In this document: positions 1-6,566 of the stretch, piece after piece
How the letters are laid out: each line of letters opens with the position of its first letter
How positions within the stretch are numbered: the stretch's first letter is position 1
Assembly: GCA_028819955.1 (NCBI GenBank)
Contig: JAPPKP010000356.1
Span: 1 to 7,557, forward strand
Direction of reading: 5' to 3'
DNA length: 7,557 bases
Source: Rhodospirillaceae bacterium
GTDB lineage: Bacteria > Pseudomonadota > Alphaproteobacteria > UBA828
Made by a program: the position numbers and the translations under genes
The notes under the pieces: generated by a model
What the model saw: only the letters and a program-made list of their open reading frames with translations
Databases searched by the model: none
What the model was told of the DNA's origin: nothing

Positions 1-988
1 GGTTGGGACCGCGCGCCTTGAACGCCTTGGTGTAGGCGAGCTTGGCCTGGACGTGGGCCTGGCTCATGTACTTGATCCACTCCAGCGCGAGCTCCTTGTT
101 CTCGCTCTGCTTGCATACGGTGGCCACTTCCTGCCAGCGGATGCCGCCCTGCACCGGGATTGTCGCTTCCATGTTGGTGTAGCCGGCGAGCTTCAGGTCG
201 ATGTCGAGGTCGCCGACCATGGCGGCAGCGACGTCGCCGTTGATCATCGCCTGCACGATGGGCTGGGCGCTGGAGCCGAACATGTTGACCTGGGGCCTGA
301 GCTTCAGCAGCCAGTCGCGGACGGCGCCGAGCTGCTCGTCGGTCAGGTCGTAAGGGTTCTCCTTGTTGGGATGAACCGCGAGGCTCGCGTTGCCCATGTT
401 CGGCAGATACCAGTCGAAGATGCCGACCTTGCCTTCGAACTTGGGCAGGAACAGCGAGTTCCAGTCGCCGCTCTCCTCGAAGCTCATGTGATCCGTGTTG
501 TAGGAAATGGCGTAGAAGCTGAAGCGCGTCGGCGTGCCCCAGACCATCCCGTCGCCCGCCTGCACCTGGTACATGTTGTTGAATTTCGGGTGGTAGTTGG
601 CAAGCTCGCTAACTTCGCCCGGGTTGTAGGGCTCGATCGCGTCGATGGCGGCGAGCTTGCGGATATACTCCGCGTCCACCAGGACGTTGTCGTAGGTTCC
701 GCGCGGCGTCTGGTTGAAGAACTGGAGCATCTGCTCGCCGCCGATGTAGATCTTGAATTCGACCTCGACGCCGTGCGTGTCCTCGAACTCCTGGATTACG
801 CCCTTCTCTTCGTAGCCTGGCCAGGTCAGGACCCGAAGCTTGTCTGCCGCCCGCGCGCTGCGCGAGAAGATGGTGAGGGAGCCCGCAGCCGCGGCGCCGG
901 CCGCCGCCGCACCGCCCTTCAACAGGGTCCGTCGATTGATTTTGAGACCAGTGAGTTCGGTTTTCTTCGGATTGTCGCTGTGATTCAT
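1..988 (-). CDS. PotD-type extracellular solute-binding protein (polyamine-like ABC uptake), Tat-exported, 3' end cut by window
   Basis: The minus strand is open from ATG 988 to the left edge: 329 residues with no stop, so the C-terminus is missing. An AAGGAGG ribosome binding site (994-1000) lies 5 bases before the ATG and fixes the start. The N-terminus carries a twin-arginine signal (NRRTLLKGG, Arg19-Arg20), an Ala/Gly-rich hydrophobic stretch (27-41) and an ARA cleavage site near residue 47. The mature part opens with KLRVLTWPGYEE and continues with YDNVLVDAEYIRKL (99-112), WGTPTRFSFYAISYNT (150-165) and NGDVAAAMVGD (250-260). This pattern fits family-1/PotD-like binding proteins of spermidine/putrescine-type ABC importers, which deliver ligand in the periplasm to a membrane permease. 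No permease or ATPase of that class is visible; they may lie beyond the left edge. It is the third gene on this strand, 265 bases beyond the hydroxylase, and seems to have its own promoter (1157-1184). The true ligand is unknown; 'polyamine' is a family label only. Confidence 0.9.
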   Translation of the reverse strand, partial: MNHSDNPKKTELTGLKINRRTLLKGGAAAAGAAAAGSLTIFSRSARAADKLRVLTWPGYEEKGVIQEFEDTHGVEVEFKIYIGGEQMLQFFNQTPRGTYDNVLVDAEYIRKLAAIDAIEPYNPGEVSELANYHPKFNNMYQVQAGDGMVWGTPTRFSFYAISYNTDHMSFEESGDWNSLFLPKFEGKVGIFDWYLPNMGNASLAVHPNKENPYDLTDEQLGAVRDWLLKLRPQVNMFGSSAQPIVQAMINGDVAAAMVGDLDIDLKLAGYTNMEATIPVQGGIRWQEVATVCKQSENKELALEWIKYMSQAHVQAKLAYTKAFKARGPN

Positions 989-993
989 CGGAG

Positions 994-1000
994 CCTCCTT
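994..1000 (-). promoter_or_regulatory. Ribosome binding site of the PotD-type gene
   Basis: The minus strand reads AAGGAGG, then five bases, then ATG at 988. This is a full-strength Shine-Dalgarno match and it decides the start of the binding-protein gene. Confidence 0.85.
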
Positions 1001-1096
1001 GCCGCATCAGCCCGTTGAAGGGCGGCCCGTCTGCCGGGGGCGACGGCGCGGTGCGGGCGGTGACGGCCCGTGCCGAACGACCTCACCAATATCCCG

Positions 1097-1110
1097 AGAA
1101 GGGCCCTTCT
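1097..1110. repeat. 14-base perfect palindrome in the leader
   Basis: AGAAGGGCCCTTCT is its own reverse complement. It has no loop and no T-run after it on either strand, so it is more likely a protein-binding site or chance than a terminator. It lies inside the predicted leader of the PotD-type gene, about 40 bases after the predicted transcription start. Confidence 0.4.
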
Positions 1111-1116
1111 TGTCTC

Positions 1117-1144
1117 CCATGCCCTGCCGCAGCTCCAGGCATGG
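1117..1144. repeat. Imperfect inverted repeat (possible leader hairpin)
   Basis: CCATGCC (1117-1123) pairs with GGCATGG (1138-1144) around a 14-base loop, with two further inner pairs possible past a bulge. On the minus strand it falls at the very start of the predicted transcript of the PotD-type gene. No T-run follows, so a terminator role is not supported. Confidence 0.35.
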
Positions 1145-1156
1145 CGCCTCGATCAT

Positions 1157-1184
1157 TTGATACCCTGGGAAGCGGCTCTGTCAA
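1157..1184 (-). promoter_or_regulatory. Sigma70-like promoter for the PotD-type gene
   Basis: On the minus strand a consensus -35 box TTGACA (1184-1179) is followed after 16 bases by TATCAA (1162-1157), a 4-of-6 match to the -10 box. It lies between the stop of the hydroxylase gene (1254) and the start of the binding-protein gene (988) and points to the latter. Transcription would begin near 1150, giving a leader of about 160 bases. The assignment is from sequence only; GC-rich genomes use variable -10 boxes. Confidence 0.55.
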
Positions 1185-1213
1185 TGCGCCACCGGTTTCG
1201 GGTGACGTACGAG

Positions 1214-1224
1214 ACCATACGTTG
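1214..1224. promoter_or_regulatory. Possible operator half-site shared with the divergent-region inverted repeat
   Basis: ACCATACGTTG occurs here and again, exactly, in the left arm of the 37-bp inverted repeat (3553-3563). Here it sits 30 bases upstream of the -35 box of the predicted promoter at 1157-1184. I find no matching second arm beside it, so it would be a half-site or a weak site for the same regulator. Confidence 0.35.
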
Positions 1225-1253
1225 ACAGATGTTCGATACAGGCGCGCCGCTCG

Positions 1254-2270
1254 CTACGTCGATGCCGCCGTCTTCGCCCACTGCCGCTCGCGCAGCCGGC
1301 GCTTCATCCTCTCGTGGGCCTCGTCCGAGCCGTCGTGGTACGTGCCCATCAGCTTGTCGATGATCGGCATCTCGTCGCTGCCGTAGTTGCACTCGAAGTA
1401 CTGGTGGTGGAGGTAGTGCATGTAGAGGCCGATGGAGAGGCTCCGGCCGCTCTCCTTGCCGAAGCGATCGAATCCACTGTGGCCTCCCGCCGGCGACAGG
1501 CCCATGTGGACGAGGTGGAACATGGCGTGCAACGGGTGCGACGCGATCACCCAGTGCACGACGACTCCTGAGAAGTAGATCAGGTGCTCGATCGGGTGCA
1601 TCGAGAGCCCCGACCACGGCCCGATGTTGACATTGCGATGGTGCAGGTAGTGGGCGCAGCGGTAGAGCGGCTTCCAGTGCAGCAGACGGTGGGTGAGATA
1701 GAAGTGGACGTCGCGGATCAGCGGGATCAGCACCATAAGGACGACGAACCAGGCCGGACTCGACGCGAAGTCGAGATAGGGGATCATCTCGTTGGCGTAG
1801 AGCCACCAGGTCACCGCTTCGTAAGCGGTCCAGATCGTCACCCCGCTGGCGAGGGACCAGAACATGTTCTCGCGGACCTGACTGCCGAAATGCCGTGACT
1901 TGCCCCTGGCCGGCGGCATCCGCGTCGAGTATCGGAAATCAGTCCCCTGAGCCTTGAACACGTAGAGGTAGAGGTGCATGCCGCCGAAGAAGAAGATCGC
2001 CAGGCCCAGATTGCGGGCGAAGATGAGCGCGATCCACCACGCCTCGAACGTGGTCATTTCGACGAGCGGCGGCGTCAGGAAGTACCAGGCCAGAACCGCT
2101 ACGCCCAGGTACATCGCGTACCAGGGCCACAGATAGCCCGGCCAGCCGAAGAACCATCTGAGAATGCCGAGGGGGCGTGGCGGCCACAGCCACGGCGCCG
2201 GTAGCTGCCTGAGGTAGTCGGGTCCCCAGTTGCCGCGCACATCGCGGGTTACGACGGTGGCATCGGCCAT
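1254..2270 (-). CDS. Membrane fatty acid hydroxylase / sterol desaturase superfamily protein
   Basis: This 338-residue protein has the histidine boxes of the membrane di-iron hydroxylase family (FA_hydroxylase): HRLLH (194-198), HYLHH (207-211) and a late HYLHH (285-289). HPIEH (225-229) and EMPIIDKLMGTYHDG (300-314), typical of the family's C-terminal part, are also present. These histidines bind two irons that activate O2 to hydroxylate or desaturate a lipid, sterol or other hydrophobic substrate. Hydrophobic segments near 50-66, 78-104, 136-158, 172-188 and 230-256 suggest an inner-membrane protein with the iron site facing the cytoplasm. The ATG at 2270 has a GGAG six bases upstream. It lies 86 bases after the 2-oxoglutarate oxygenase gene on the same strand, so the two oxygenases are probably co-transcribed. 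All expected ligands are present, so it should be active. The substrate is not predictable; it differs in context from classical sterol or carotenoid pathway genes. Confidence 0.88.
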   Translation of the reverse strand: MADATVVTRDVRGNWGPDYLRQLPAPWLWPPRPLGILRWFFGWPGYLWPWYAMYLGVAVLAWYFLTPPLVEMTTFEAWWIALIFARNLGLAIFFFGGMHLYLYVFKAQGTDFRYSTRMPPARGKSRHFGSQVRENMFWSLASGVTIWTAYEAVTWWLYANEMIPYLDFASSPAWFVVLMVLIPLIRDVHFYLTHRLLHWKPLYRCAHYLHHRNVNIGPWSGLSMHPIEHLIYFSGVVVHWVIASHPLHAMFHLVHMGLSPAGGHSGFDRFGKESGRSLSIGLYMHYLHHQYFECNYGSDEMPIIDKLMGTYHDGSDEAHERMKRRLRERQWAKTAAST

Positions 2271-2356
2271 CTTCAGCTCCCGGCCCTATGGAGCGGCACG
2301 CTCGCCCGTACCATAAGGACGGTCCGGGACCGATGTCGAGACCATCGCGGGCGCGC

Positions 2357-3364
2357 TCAGCTGGCGCGCTTCGCTTCCATCAGGGCGTTCTGCAGCTCGA
2401 CGAGGCGGGCCTCGATGTGCGCGCCCGCCAGCACCGGCGGGTATCTGGGCGGGTCGTCCGGGCCGGTGCAGCTCTCGAGGCAACGGATTTCGGTGTTGAC
2501 GTTTGCGCCCATGAAGAAGGGGATCGAGTAGCGGCTCCGCCCGGTGCGGTTGGCGGCTCGGTGGATGTTCGAGGTGAACCGGTCGTTGGTCCAGCGGGCC
2601 ATAAGGTCGCCGATATTGACCACGAACGTTCCCGCGACCGGCGGAATGTCGATCCAGCGGCCCGCGCCGTTCAAGACCTGAAGGCCGGGATTGGCATCCT
2701 GCGCCAGGATGGTGAACGTCTCGTAGTCGGTATGCGCGCCGACTCCGAGCCGCGTCTCGCCCGAGGGCTGGGGCGGGTAGTGCAGGAGCCTGAGGGCGCC
2801 TGCGGCGCGGTCGAACTTGTCGCGAAAATAGGCCTCGGGAAGATCGAGCGCGAGCGCGAAGGCGCGGAGCAGGGCGTTCGAGACGTCGAGCATGGCCGCG
2901 TAATAGGCCTCGACGGCCTTGCGAAGTGTTGGCGGGTTCGAGGGCCAGAGGTTGGGTCCGTAGAGCAGGCTGCCCGCGCATTCCGGCGGGTCGTCGGGCT
3001 CGTTCTCGCGACCGAAGTCGATGACCTCGTGGGGCTCGTAGTAGTCGGTGGTGGCGTCGTGCCGCTCCTCGTAGAGCCCGGAATAGCCCCGAAAATACCG
3101 GGACTTGCTGGCGTGAATCTCGCGCTTGTCGTCTTCGGGCAGGGCGTAGAACAGCGCCATCTGCCGGAACGTCTCGTCGACGGTCGCCTGCGGCACACCA
3201 TGATTGCGGATATAGAAGAAACCGACGTCAATACACGCGCTGCGCACGGCATCGCCCACGCGGCGTCGGGTCGGCTCGTCGTCCTGGAGCAGCGGCCCGA
3301 TATCGATCTGCGGGACCTCCTCGAACGCCGCGACGTGCACTCGGTTCGCTTCGAGCTCACTCAT
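2357..3364 (-). CDS. Isopenicillin N synthase-like Fe(II)/2-oxoglutarate-dependent oxygenase
   Basis: This 335-residue soluble protein matches the isopenicillin N synthase / plant-type dioxygenase family across its length. The N-terminal domain starts with VPQIDIGPLL (17-26) and has GFFYIRNHGV (48-57). The catalytic double-stranded beta-helix carries HTD (His211, Asp213), a distal His268 in NIHRA, and RYS (Arg278, Ser280), the usual 2-oxoglutarate carboxylate clamp. It should therefore bind Fe(II) and couple 2-oxoglutarate decarboxylation to substrate oxidation in the cytoplasm. The RxS clamp alone does not separate it from true isopenicillin N synthases, but there is no peptide synthetase nearby, so antibiotic synthesis is unlikely. 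The ATG at 3364 has AGGGG eight bases upstream. It is the first leftward gene, diverging from the ABC importer genes; bacterial relatives often lie beside transporters of small nitrogenous compounds. The substrate is unknown. Confidence 0.9.
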   Translation of the reverse strand: MSELEANRVHVAAFEEVPQIDIGPLLQDDEPTRRRVGDAVRSACIDVGFFYIRNHGVPQATVDETFRQMALFYALPEDDKREIHASKSRYFRGYSGLYEERHDATTDYYEPHEVIDFGRENEPDDPPECAGSLLYGPNLWPSNPPTLRKAVEAYYAAMLDVSNALLRAFALALDLPEAYFRDKFDRAAGALRLLHYPPQPSGETRLGVGAHTDYETFTILAQDANPGLQVLNGAGRWIDIPPVAGTFVVNIGDLMARWTNDRFTSNIHRAANRTGRSRYSIPFFMGANVNTEIRCLESCTGPDDPPRYPPVLAGAHIEARLVELQNALMEAKRAS

Positions 3365-3421
3365 GACCGTTACCCCTGCTGTCGCTCGGCGTCGTCGTTG
3401 GACCCTTCTTGGTCAAAGCAA

Positions 3422-3440
3422 GTCGAGACGATGCCTCGAC
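3422..3440. repeat. Short inverted repeat upstream of the oxygenase gene
   Basis: GTCGAG (3422-3427) and CTCGAC (3435-3440) form 6-base arms around a 7-base spacer, about 60 bases before the oxygenase start. The arms are short enough to be chance in GC-rich DNA; a small hairpin or a binding site is possible. Confidence 0.3.
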
Positions 3441-3549
3441 GATCGGCGTCAGCTCAGCGCGCCAAGTAACGGACTGATTCACCTGCCGACATCCGATTAA
3501 TCACCCTGCAGGCGGCACCATATATCCTGTCGACTCTCTTCGCACACTC

Positions 3550-3586
3550 TGCACCATACGTTGCAATTTCGGCAACGCATGGTGCA
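3550..3586. promoter_or_regulatory. 37-bp near-perfect inverted repeat, probable operator for the divergent genes
   Basis: TGCACCATACGTTGC (3550-3564) and GCAACGCATGGTGCA (3572-3586) are reverse complements at 14 of 15 positions, separated by the 7-base spacer AATTTCG. The symmetry is far beyond chance for a region this size. No T-run follows on either strand, which argues against an intrinsic terminator, and its place between divergent genes argues for a dimeric regulator's binding site. Its centre lies about 45 bases upstream of a TATATG box on the minus strand (3524-3519), compatible with control of the oxygenase gene. Which regulator family binds is not clear, and none is encoded in the window. 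Confidence 0.7.
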
Positions 3587-3849
3587 GGATTTAGCAATTC
3601 CAGCGAACAGGCCGGCTGGCTACCGTTGTTCGCGACGACGGGAGGAATCGGAGATGAGCCGAGTGGGATGCTTCGCATCGCTCCACCGCGCCTCCCGCAG
3701 CACGTCCTTCGGCAGGAGCTGGTGGACCGGCGCGCGGCACCGTCGACGCAGCGTGGACACAGGCCGCCAACGCGGCATTCGCAGCACGCGCACGGGGCGG
3801 AGGCCGCACCATCCGCCACCAGCATGACATCCATATGGGAGGCAAGACC

Positions 3850-4896
3850 ATGACACAGCACAAGCACCCGTACGCCCGGCTCAGCCGCCGCCAGATCCTC
3901 AAGGGCGGCGCAGCGCTCGGCGGCGTCGCCGCCATGTCGTCCCTCGTCAGCGTCGAGGCACTCGGCGCCGACACTGCGAAGGTCAACATGCAGCTGGGCT
4001 GGCTCGCCAGCAACGGCATCATGGGCGAGGTCGTGGCCAAGCGCACCGGCATTTACGAGGAGCTCGGCATCGAGCTCGAGGTCACGCCGGGCGGGCCCGG
4101 TGTCGACGGAGTCGCCTCGGTCGCAGCCGGACGGGCCGAGGTCGGTCAACTCTCTTCCAGCCCGTCGCTGATGCTGGCGCGCTCCGCCGGCATCCCGGTC
4201 AAGGCCTTCGCGGCCGGCAACCAAATACATCCCTTCACGTACTTCTCGCTGGAGAGCAACCCGATCCGCACGCCTCAGGACATGATCGGCAAGACCATCG
4301 CCACCCAGCCGACAGCGGTGATCCTGCTCCGCGCGCTGCTGGCCAAGAACGGCATCGCCGAGGACCAGGTCGAGGTGGTCAAGATGGGCAGTGACATGAA
4401 CCAGCTGATGACCGGCCAGGCTGCCGCCGTTACCGGCTGGCTCTCCAACACCGCTGCGCTGAGGGTCATCGGCGACGGCCGAGTCGACATGATGCTGTGG
4501 GATGCCGGCATTCAGCTCTACGCCAACGTCTACTACGCCACCGACGACATGCTGGCGGAGAACGCGGGCGTGCTGGCCCGCTTCCTCACCGGGTCTGCGC
4601 GCGGCTGGGGCGAAGTGCGCAAGAACCCGGAGGCGGGTGTCGATCACCTCGTGTCCGAGTACCGGAACCTGGACCGCGAGGCCGAGATGGAAGCGTCCGT
4701 TCCATTGCTCACCTTCGCGTTCAACGATGTCACGGCCAAGGAAGGCTGGGCGACCATGAACCCGGCGAACTGGCAGGAACAGATCGACACCTACGCCGAG
4801 CTCGACCAGTTCCAGGGTCCCACGCCGACTGTGGACGACGTGATGACGCTGGATATCCTCGCTGCCACGGAGGCCGTGAGGAAAGAGGTTGGATGA
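3850..4896 (+). CDS. NMT1/THI5-type ABC transporter substrate-binding protein, Tat-exported
   Basis: This 348-residue periplasmic binding protein belongs to the NMT1/THI5-like (SsuA/TauA/ThiY) class. I chose the ATG at 3850 because GGGAGG (3837-3842) sits seven bases before it; the in-frame ATG at 3835 would bury that site. It begins with a twin-arginine signal (SRRQILKGG, Arg13-Arg14), a hydrophobic Ala/Gly/Val stretch (21-35) and a likely cut after ALGA (residue 40). The mature part has KVNMQLGWLASNG, KRTGIYEELGIELEV and GVDGVASVAAGRAEVG, the hallmark lobe-I pattern in which a slowly diverging 'GIYEELGI' helix precedes a Gly-rich ligand loop. PQDMIGKTIATQPT then starts the second half. Relatives bind nitrate, sulfonates, taurine, pyrimidine precursors of thiamine or riboflavin; the ligand here cannot be named. 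It is first of a tightly coupled run: its TGA overlaps the ATPase ATG (ATGA, 4893-4896). Confidence 0.92.
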   Translation: MTQHKHPYARLSRRQILKGGAALGGVAAMSSLVSVEALGADTAKVNMQLGWLASNGIMGEVVAKRTGIYEELGIELEVTPGGPGVDGVASVAAGRAEVGQLSSSPSLMLARSAGIPVKAFAAGNQIHPFTYFSLESNPIRTPQDMIGKTIATQPTAVILLRALLAKNGIAEDQVEVVKMGSDMNQLMTGQAAAVTGWLSNTAALRVIGDGRVDMMLWDAGIQLYANVYYATDDMLAENAGVLARFLTGSARGWGEVRKNPEAGVDHLVSEYRNLDREAEMEASVPLLTFAFNDVTAKEGWATMNPANWQEQIDTYAELDQFQGPTPTVDDVMTLDILAATEAVRKEVG

Positions 4897-5708
4897 CGCA
4901 GGCCGCGGTCGTGGCGTCGGGCGGCACTGAAGCCGCCCCCGCTACGGCGATCTCGGTGCGCGATCTGGCGGTCCGTTTCGACGGAGACGCCGGCAGCGTC
5001 GTCGCGCTCGACGAGGTCGGCTTCGAAGTACCCGAAGCCGGCTTCGTCACCATGCTGGGGCCGTCCGGCTGCGGCAAGTCCACGCTGCTGCGGGCGATCG
5101 CCGACCTGGTCCCGATGAGCGCGGGTTCGATCAGCGTCTTCGGCCGCACGCCGGAGCAGGCGCGCCGGGCCCGCGACTTCGCCTTCGTCTTTCAGGATGC
5201 GACGCTGCTGCCCTGGCGTAGCGTCATCGACAACGTCCGCCTGCCGCTGGAGGTGGGACGGCGCGGCGTCAGCGTCGAGCAGCATGCGGAGCCCGAGGAG
5301 CTGCTTGCGCTGGTGGGTCTGGAGGGACGCGCGGATGCGCTCCCCCACGAGCTCTCGGGCGGCATGCGTCAGCGCGTCTCCATCGCCCGGGCGCTGGTCT
5401 GCCGGCCCCGGGTGCTGCTGATGGACGAGCCCTTCGGCGCGCTGGACGAGATCAACCGCGACAAGCTGAACGAGGAGCTGCTGCGTATCTGGAAGGAGAC
5501 CGGCACCACGATCATGTTCGTGACCCATTCGGTACCGGAAGCGGCGTTCCTGGGCCAGAAGTGCCTGGTGCTGTCGGCTCAGCCGGGCCGCGTCCGCGAA
5601 TACGTGGACATCTCCTTCACCTCGCCGCGTGTCCTCGGCATGCGCGACACGCTGGAGTTCGTGCAGGTCACCGCGCACCTTCGCTCCCTCCTGGAGCTGC
5701 CGCAATGA
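4893..5708 (+). CDS. ABC transporter ATP-binding protein (SsuB/TauB-like)
   Basis: This 271-residue ATPase powers the importer formed with its two neighbours. All nucleotide-binding motifs are intact: Walker A GPSGCGKST (56-64), Q-loop Gln101 in FVFQD, ABC signature LSGGMRQR (154-161), Walker B VLLMDEP (174-180), D-loop GALDE (182-186) and switch His212 in VTHS. FVFQDATLLPWRSVIDNV is typical of the nitrate/sulfonate/taurine subfamily (NrtD/SsuB/TauB), and the length is usual for it. The ATG at 4893 overlaps the stop of the binding-protein gene by the ATGA arrangement, with AGGAAAGAGG just upstream as its ribosome binding site, so translation is probably coupled. The frame stays open far upstream of 4893, but that part merely overlaps the preceding gene. 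It acts at the cytoplasmic face of the inner membrane. Confidence 0.95.
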   Translation: MTQAAVVASGGTEAAPATAISVRDLAVRFDGDAGSVVALDEVGFEVPEAGFVTMLGPSGCGKSTLLRAIADLVPMSAGSISVFGRTPEQARRARDFAFVFQDATLLPWRSVIDNVRLPLEVGRRGVSVEQHAEPEELLALVGLEGRADALPHELSGGMRQRVSIARALVCRPRVLLMDEPFGALDEINRDKLNEELLRIWKETGTTIMFVTHSVPEAAFLGQKCLVLSAQPGRVREYVDISFTSPRVLGMRDTLEFVQVTAHLRSLLELPQ

Positions 5709-6535
5709 CCACGACAGATGTCGGCGCCAAGCCTCAGGCCGCGGCGGGCGGAGCCGCCCGCACCGGGCGAGCGAGGGCGAGGCGGCGTTTCCGCTACGCC
5801 CCGGCCATCGGGGCCGGCGTCGGCATGGTGGCGCTCTGGCACGTCATCGTCACCGCCTTCGAGATACCGACCTACATCGCGCCGAGCCCGTGGCTGGTGC
5901 TGCAGGTGTTCGCCGAGCAGGGCGACATCCTCTGGATCAATTTCCTGCCGACCCTGCTGGAGGCAGTGTGTGGCTTCGCGCTGGGCAACACCGTCGCGGT
6001 GCTTCTCGCGGTCTGGTTCGTGCACAGCGGAGTGGCGGAGCGCGCGTTCTATCCCATCGCGGTCTTCATCAACACCATCCCGATCATCGCGATCGCACCG
6101 ATCCTGGTGCTGATGCTGGGCAACGGCTACGAGCCGAAGATTGTCATCGCGGCCCTGATCTGCTTCTTCCCGACCCTGGTCAACATGGTGCGCGGCCTGA
6201 AGGCGGTGAGCCCGCAGATGCTGGAGCTGATGCGGGTACTGTCCGCCAACGACCGGGAGGTCCTGTTCAAGATCCGGCTGCAGAGCTCGCTGCCGTTCCT
6301 CTTCGCGGCGTTGAAGATCGCATCGACGACCTGCGTCATCGGCGCCATCGTCGGCGAGTGGATCGGCTCCAACTACGGGCTGGGCTCCCTCATCATAGAG
6401 GCCACCTACAACTTCCGCGCCCCCCTGCTCTACGCCACGGTAATCCTGGGCGCGGGCCTCGCGGTGGCGTTCTTCGTGACCACGTCCCTCGTCGAGCGGC
6501 AGGTCCTGAAATGGAAGCCCGGCGAGGTTTACTGA
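5705..6535 (+). CDS. ABC transporter permease (SsuC/TauC/ThiX-like)
   Basis: This 276-residue inner-membrane protein is the transmembrane subunit of the importer. After a basic, Ala/Arg-rich cytoplasmic N-terminus (1-31) come about six hydrophobic segments near 32-52, 82-106, 114-138, 145-162, 198-218 and 240-261. The EAA-like coupling loop, which docks on the ATPase, is seen at 174-203 (ELMRVLSANDREV then FKIRLQSSLPFLFAAL). The usual loop glycine is replaced by Ala181, a small departure from the consensus. GAIVGEWIGSNYGLGSLI (213-230) is a signature of the BPD_transp_1 permeases for nitrate, sulfonate and taurine-type importers. The ATG at 5705 overlaps the ATPase stop (ATGA, 5705-5708), indicating coupled translation. 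The importer would work as a dimer of this single permease, since no second permease gene is present. Confidence 0.94.
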   Translation: MTTTDVGAKPQAAAGGAARTGRARARRRFRYAPAIGAGVGMVALWHVIVTAFEIPTYIAPSPWLVLQVFAEQGDILWINFLPTLLEAVCGFALGNTVAVLLAVWFVHSGVAERAFYPIAVFINTIPIIAIAPILVLMLGNGYEPKIVIAALICFFPTLVNMVRGLKAVSPQMLELMRVLSANDREVLFKIRLQSSLPFLFAALKIASTTCVIGAIVGEWIGSNYGLGSLIIEATYNFRAPLLYATVILGAGLAVAFFVTTSLVERQVLKWKPGEVY

Positions 6536-6566
6536 GCCTGCTGCGGCGACACCTGGAGGCAAACGC

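Larger units (their letters stand above)
989..1253. other. Intergenic leader region between the hydroxylase gene and the PotD-type gene
   Basis: This stretch of 265 bases has no convincing gene. Read on the minus strand it holds, in order, an 11-base motif shared with the divergent-region operator (1214-1224), a sigma70-like promoter (1157-1184), an imperfect hairpin (1117-1144), a 14-base palindrome (1097-1110), a GC-rich stretch (about 1020-1075) and the ribosome binding site (994-1000). No hairpin followed by a T-run is present, so I cannot point to an intrinsic terminator for the upstream hydroxylase gene. Confidence 0.6.
3365..3849. other. Divergent regulatory region, gene-free
   Basis: These 485 bases separate the leftward oxygenase gene from the rightward importer genes. 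The part nearer the oxygenase (about 3480-3600) is visibly richer in A/T than the flanking genes and holds the 37-bp inverted repeat, an 8-base palindrome GATTAATC (3495-3502) and a TATATG-like box on the minus strand (3524-3519). The part nearer the importer (about 3650-3830) is GC-rich and has no signal I can name. Open frames crossing it have Arg/Ser- or His-rich, low-complexity translations and no family motifs, so I do not call a gene. Confidence 0.65.

Noticed and set aside
53..1018. Long plus-strand open frame of 321 codons over the PotD-type gene
   Set aside because: Its translation is rich in Val/Ala/His/Arg/Asp without any family motif. The minus strand here encodes a clear Tat-exported binding protein with a perfect ribosome binding site.
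3550..3586. Intrinsic terminator reading of the 37-bp inverted repeat
   Set aside because: The stem is strong, but no T-run follows on either strand, and the element sits upstream of both divergent genes where a terminator has no obvious role.
3561..3827. Possible small gene of 88 codons in the divergent region
   Set aside because: The start lies inside the inverted repeat without a ribosome binding site, and the product is low-complexity Arg/Ser-rich.
3365..3849. A thiamine-pyrophosphate riboswitch before the NMT1/THI5-type gene
   Set aside because: I looked for the CTGAGA and ACCTGATC-type conserved elements and did not find them, so a thiamine-precursor role is not supported by a riboswitch.
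3835..3852. Alternative start of the NMT1-type gene at 3835
   Set aside because: The GGGAGG that serves the ATG at 3850 would lie inside the coding region, and no Shine-Dalgarno precedes 3835. The extra five residues add nothing to the Tat signal.
3454..4647. Minus-strand open frame of 397 codons across the divergent region and the NMT1-type gene
   Set aside because: It is antisense to a clear binding-protein gene, has no recognisable motif, and would cover the operator-like repeat.
4791..5705. Minus-strand open frame of 304 codons antisense to the ABC ATPase
   Set aside because: No motif is visible, and the plus strand carries all ATPase motifs in order.
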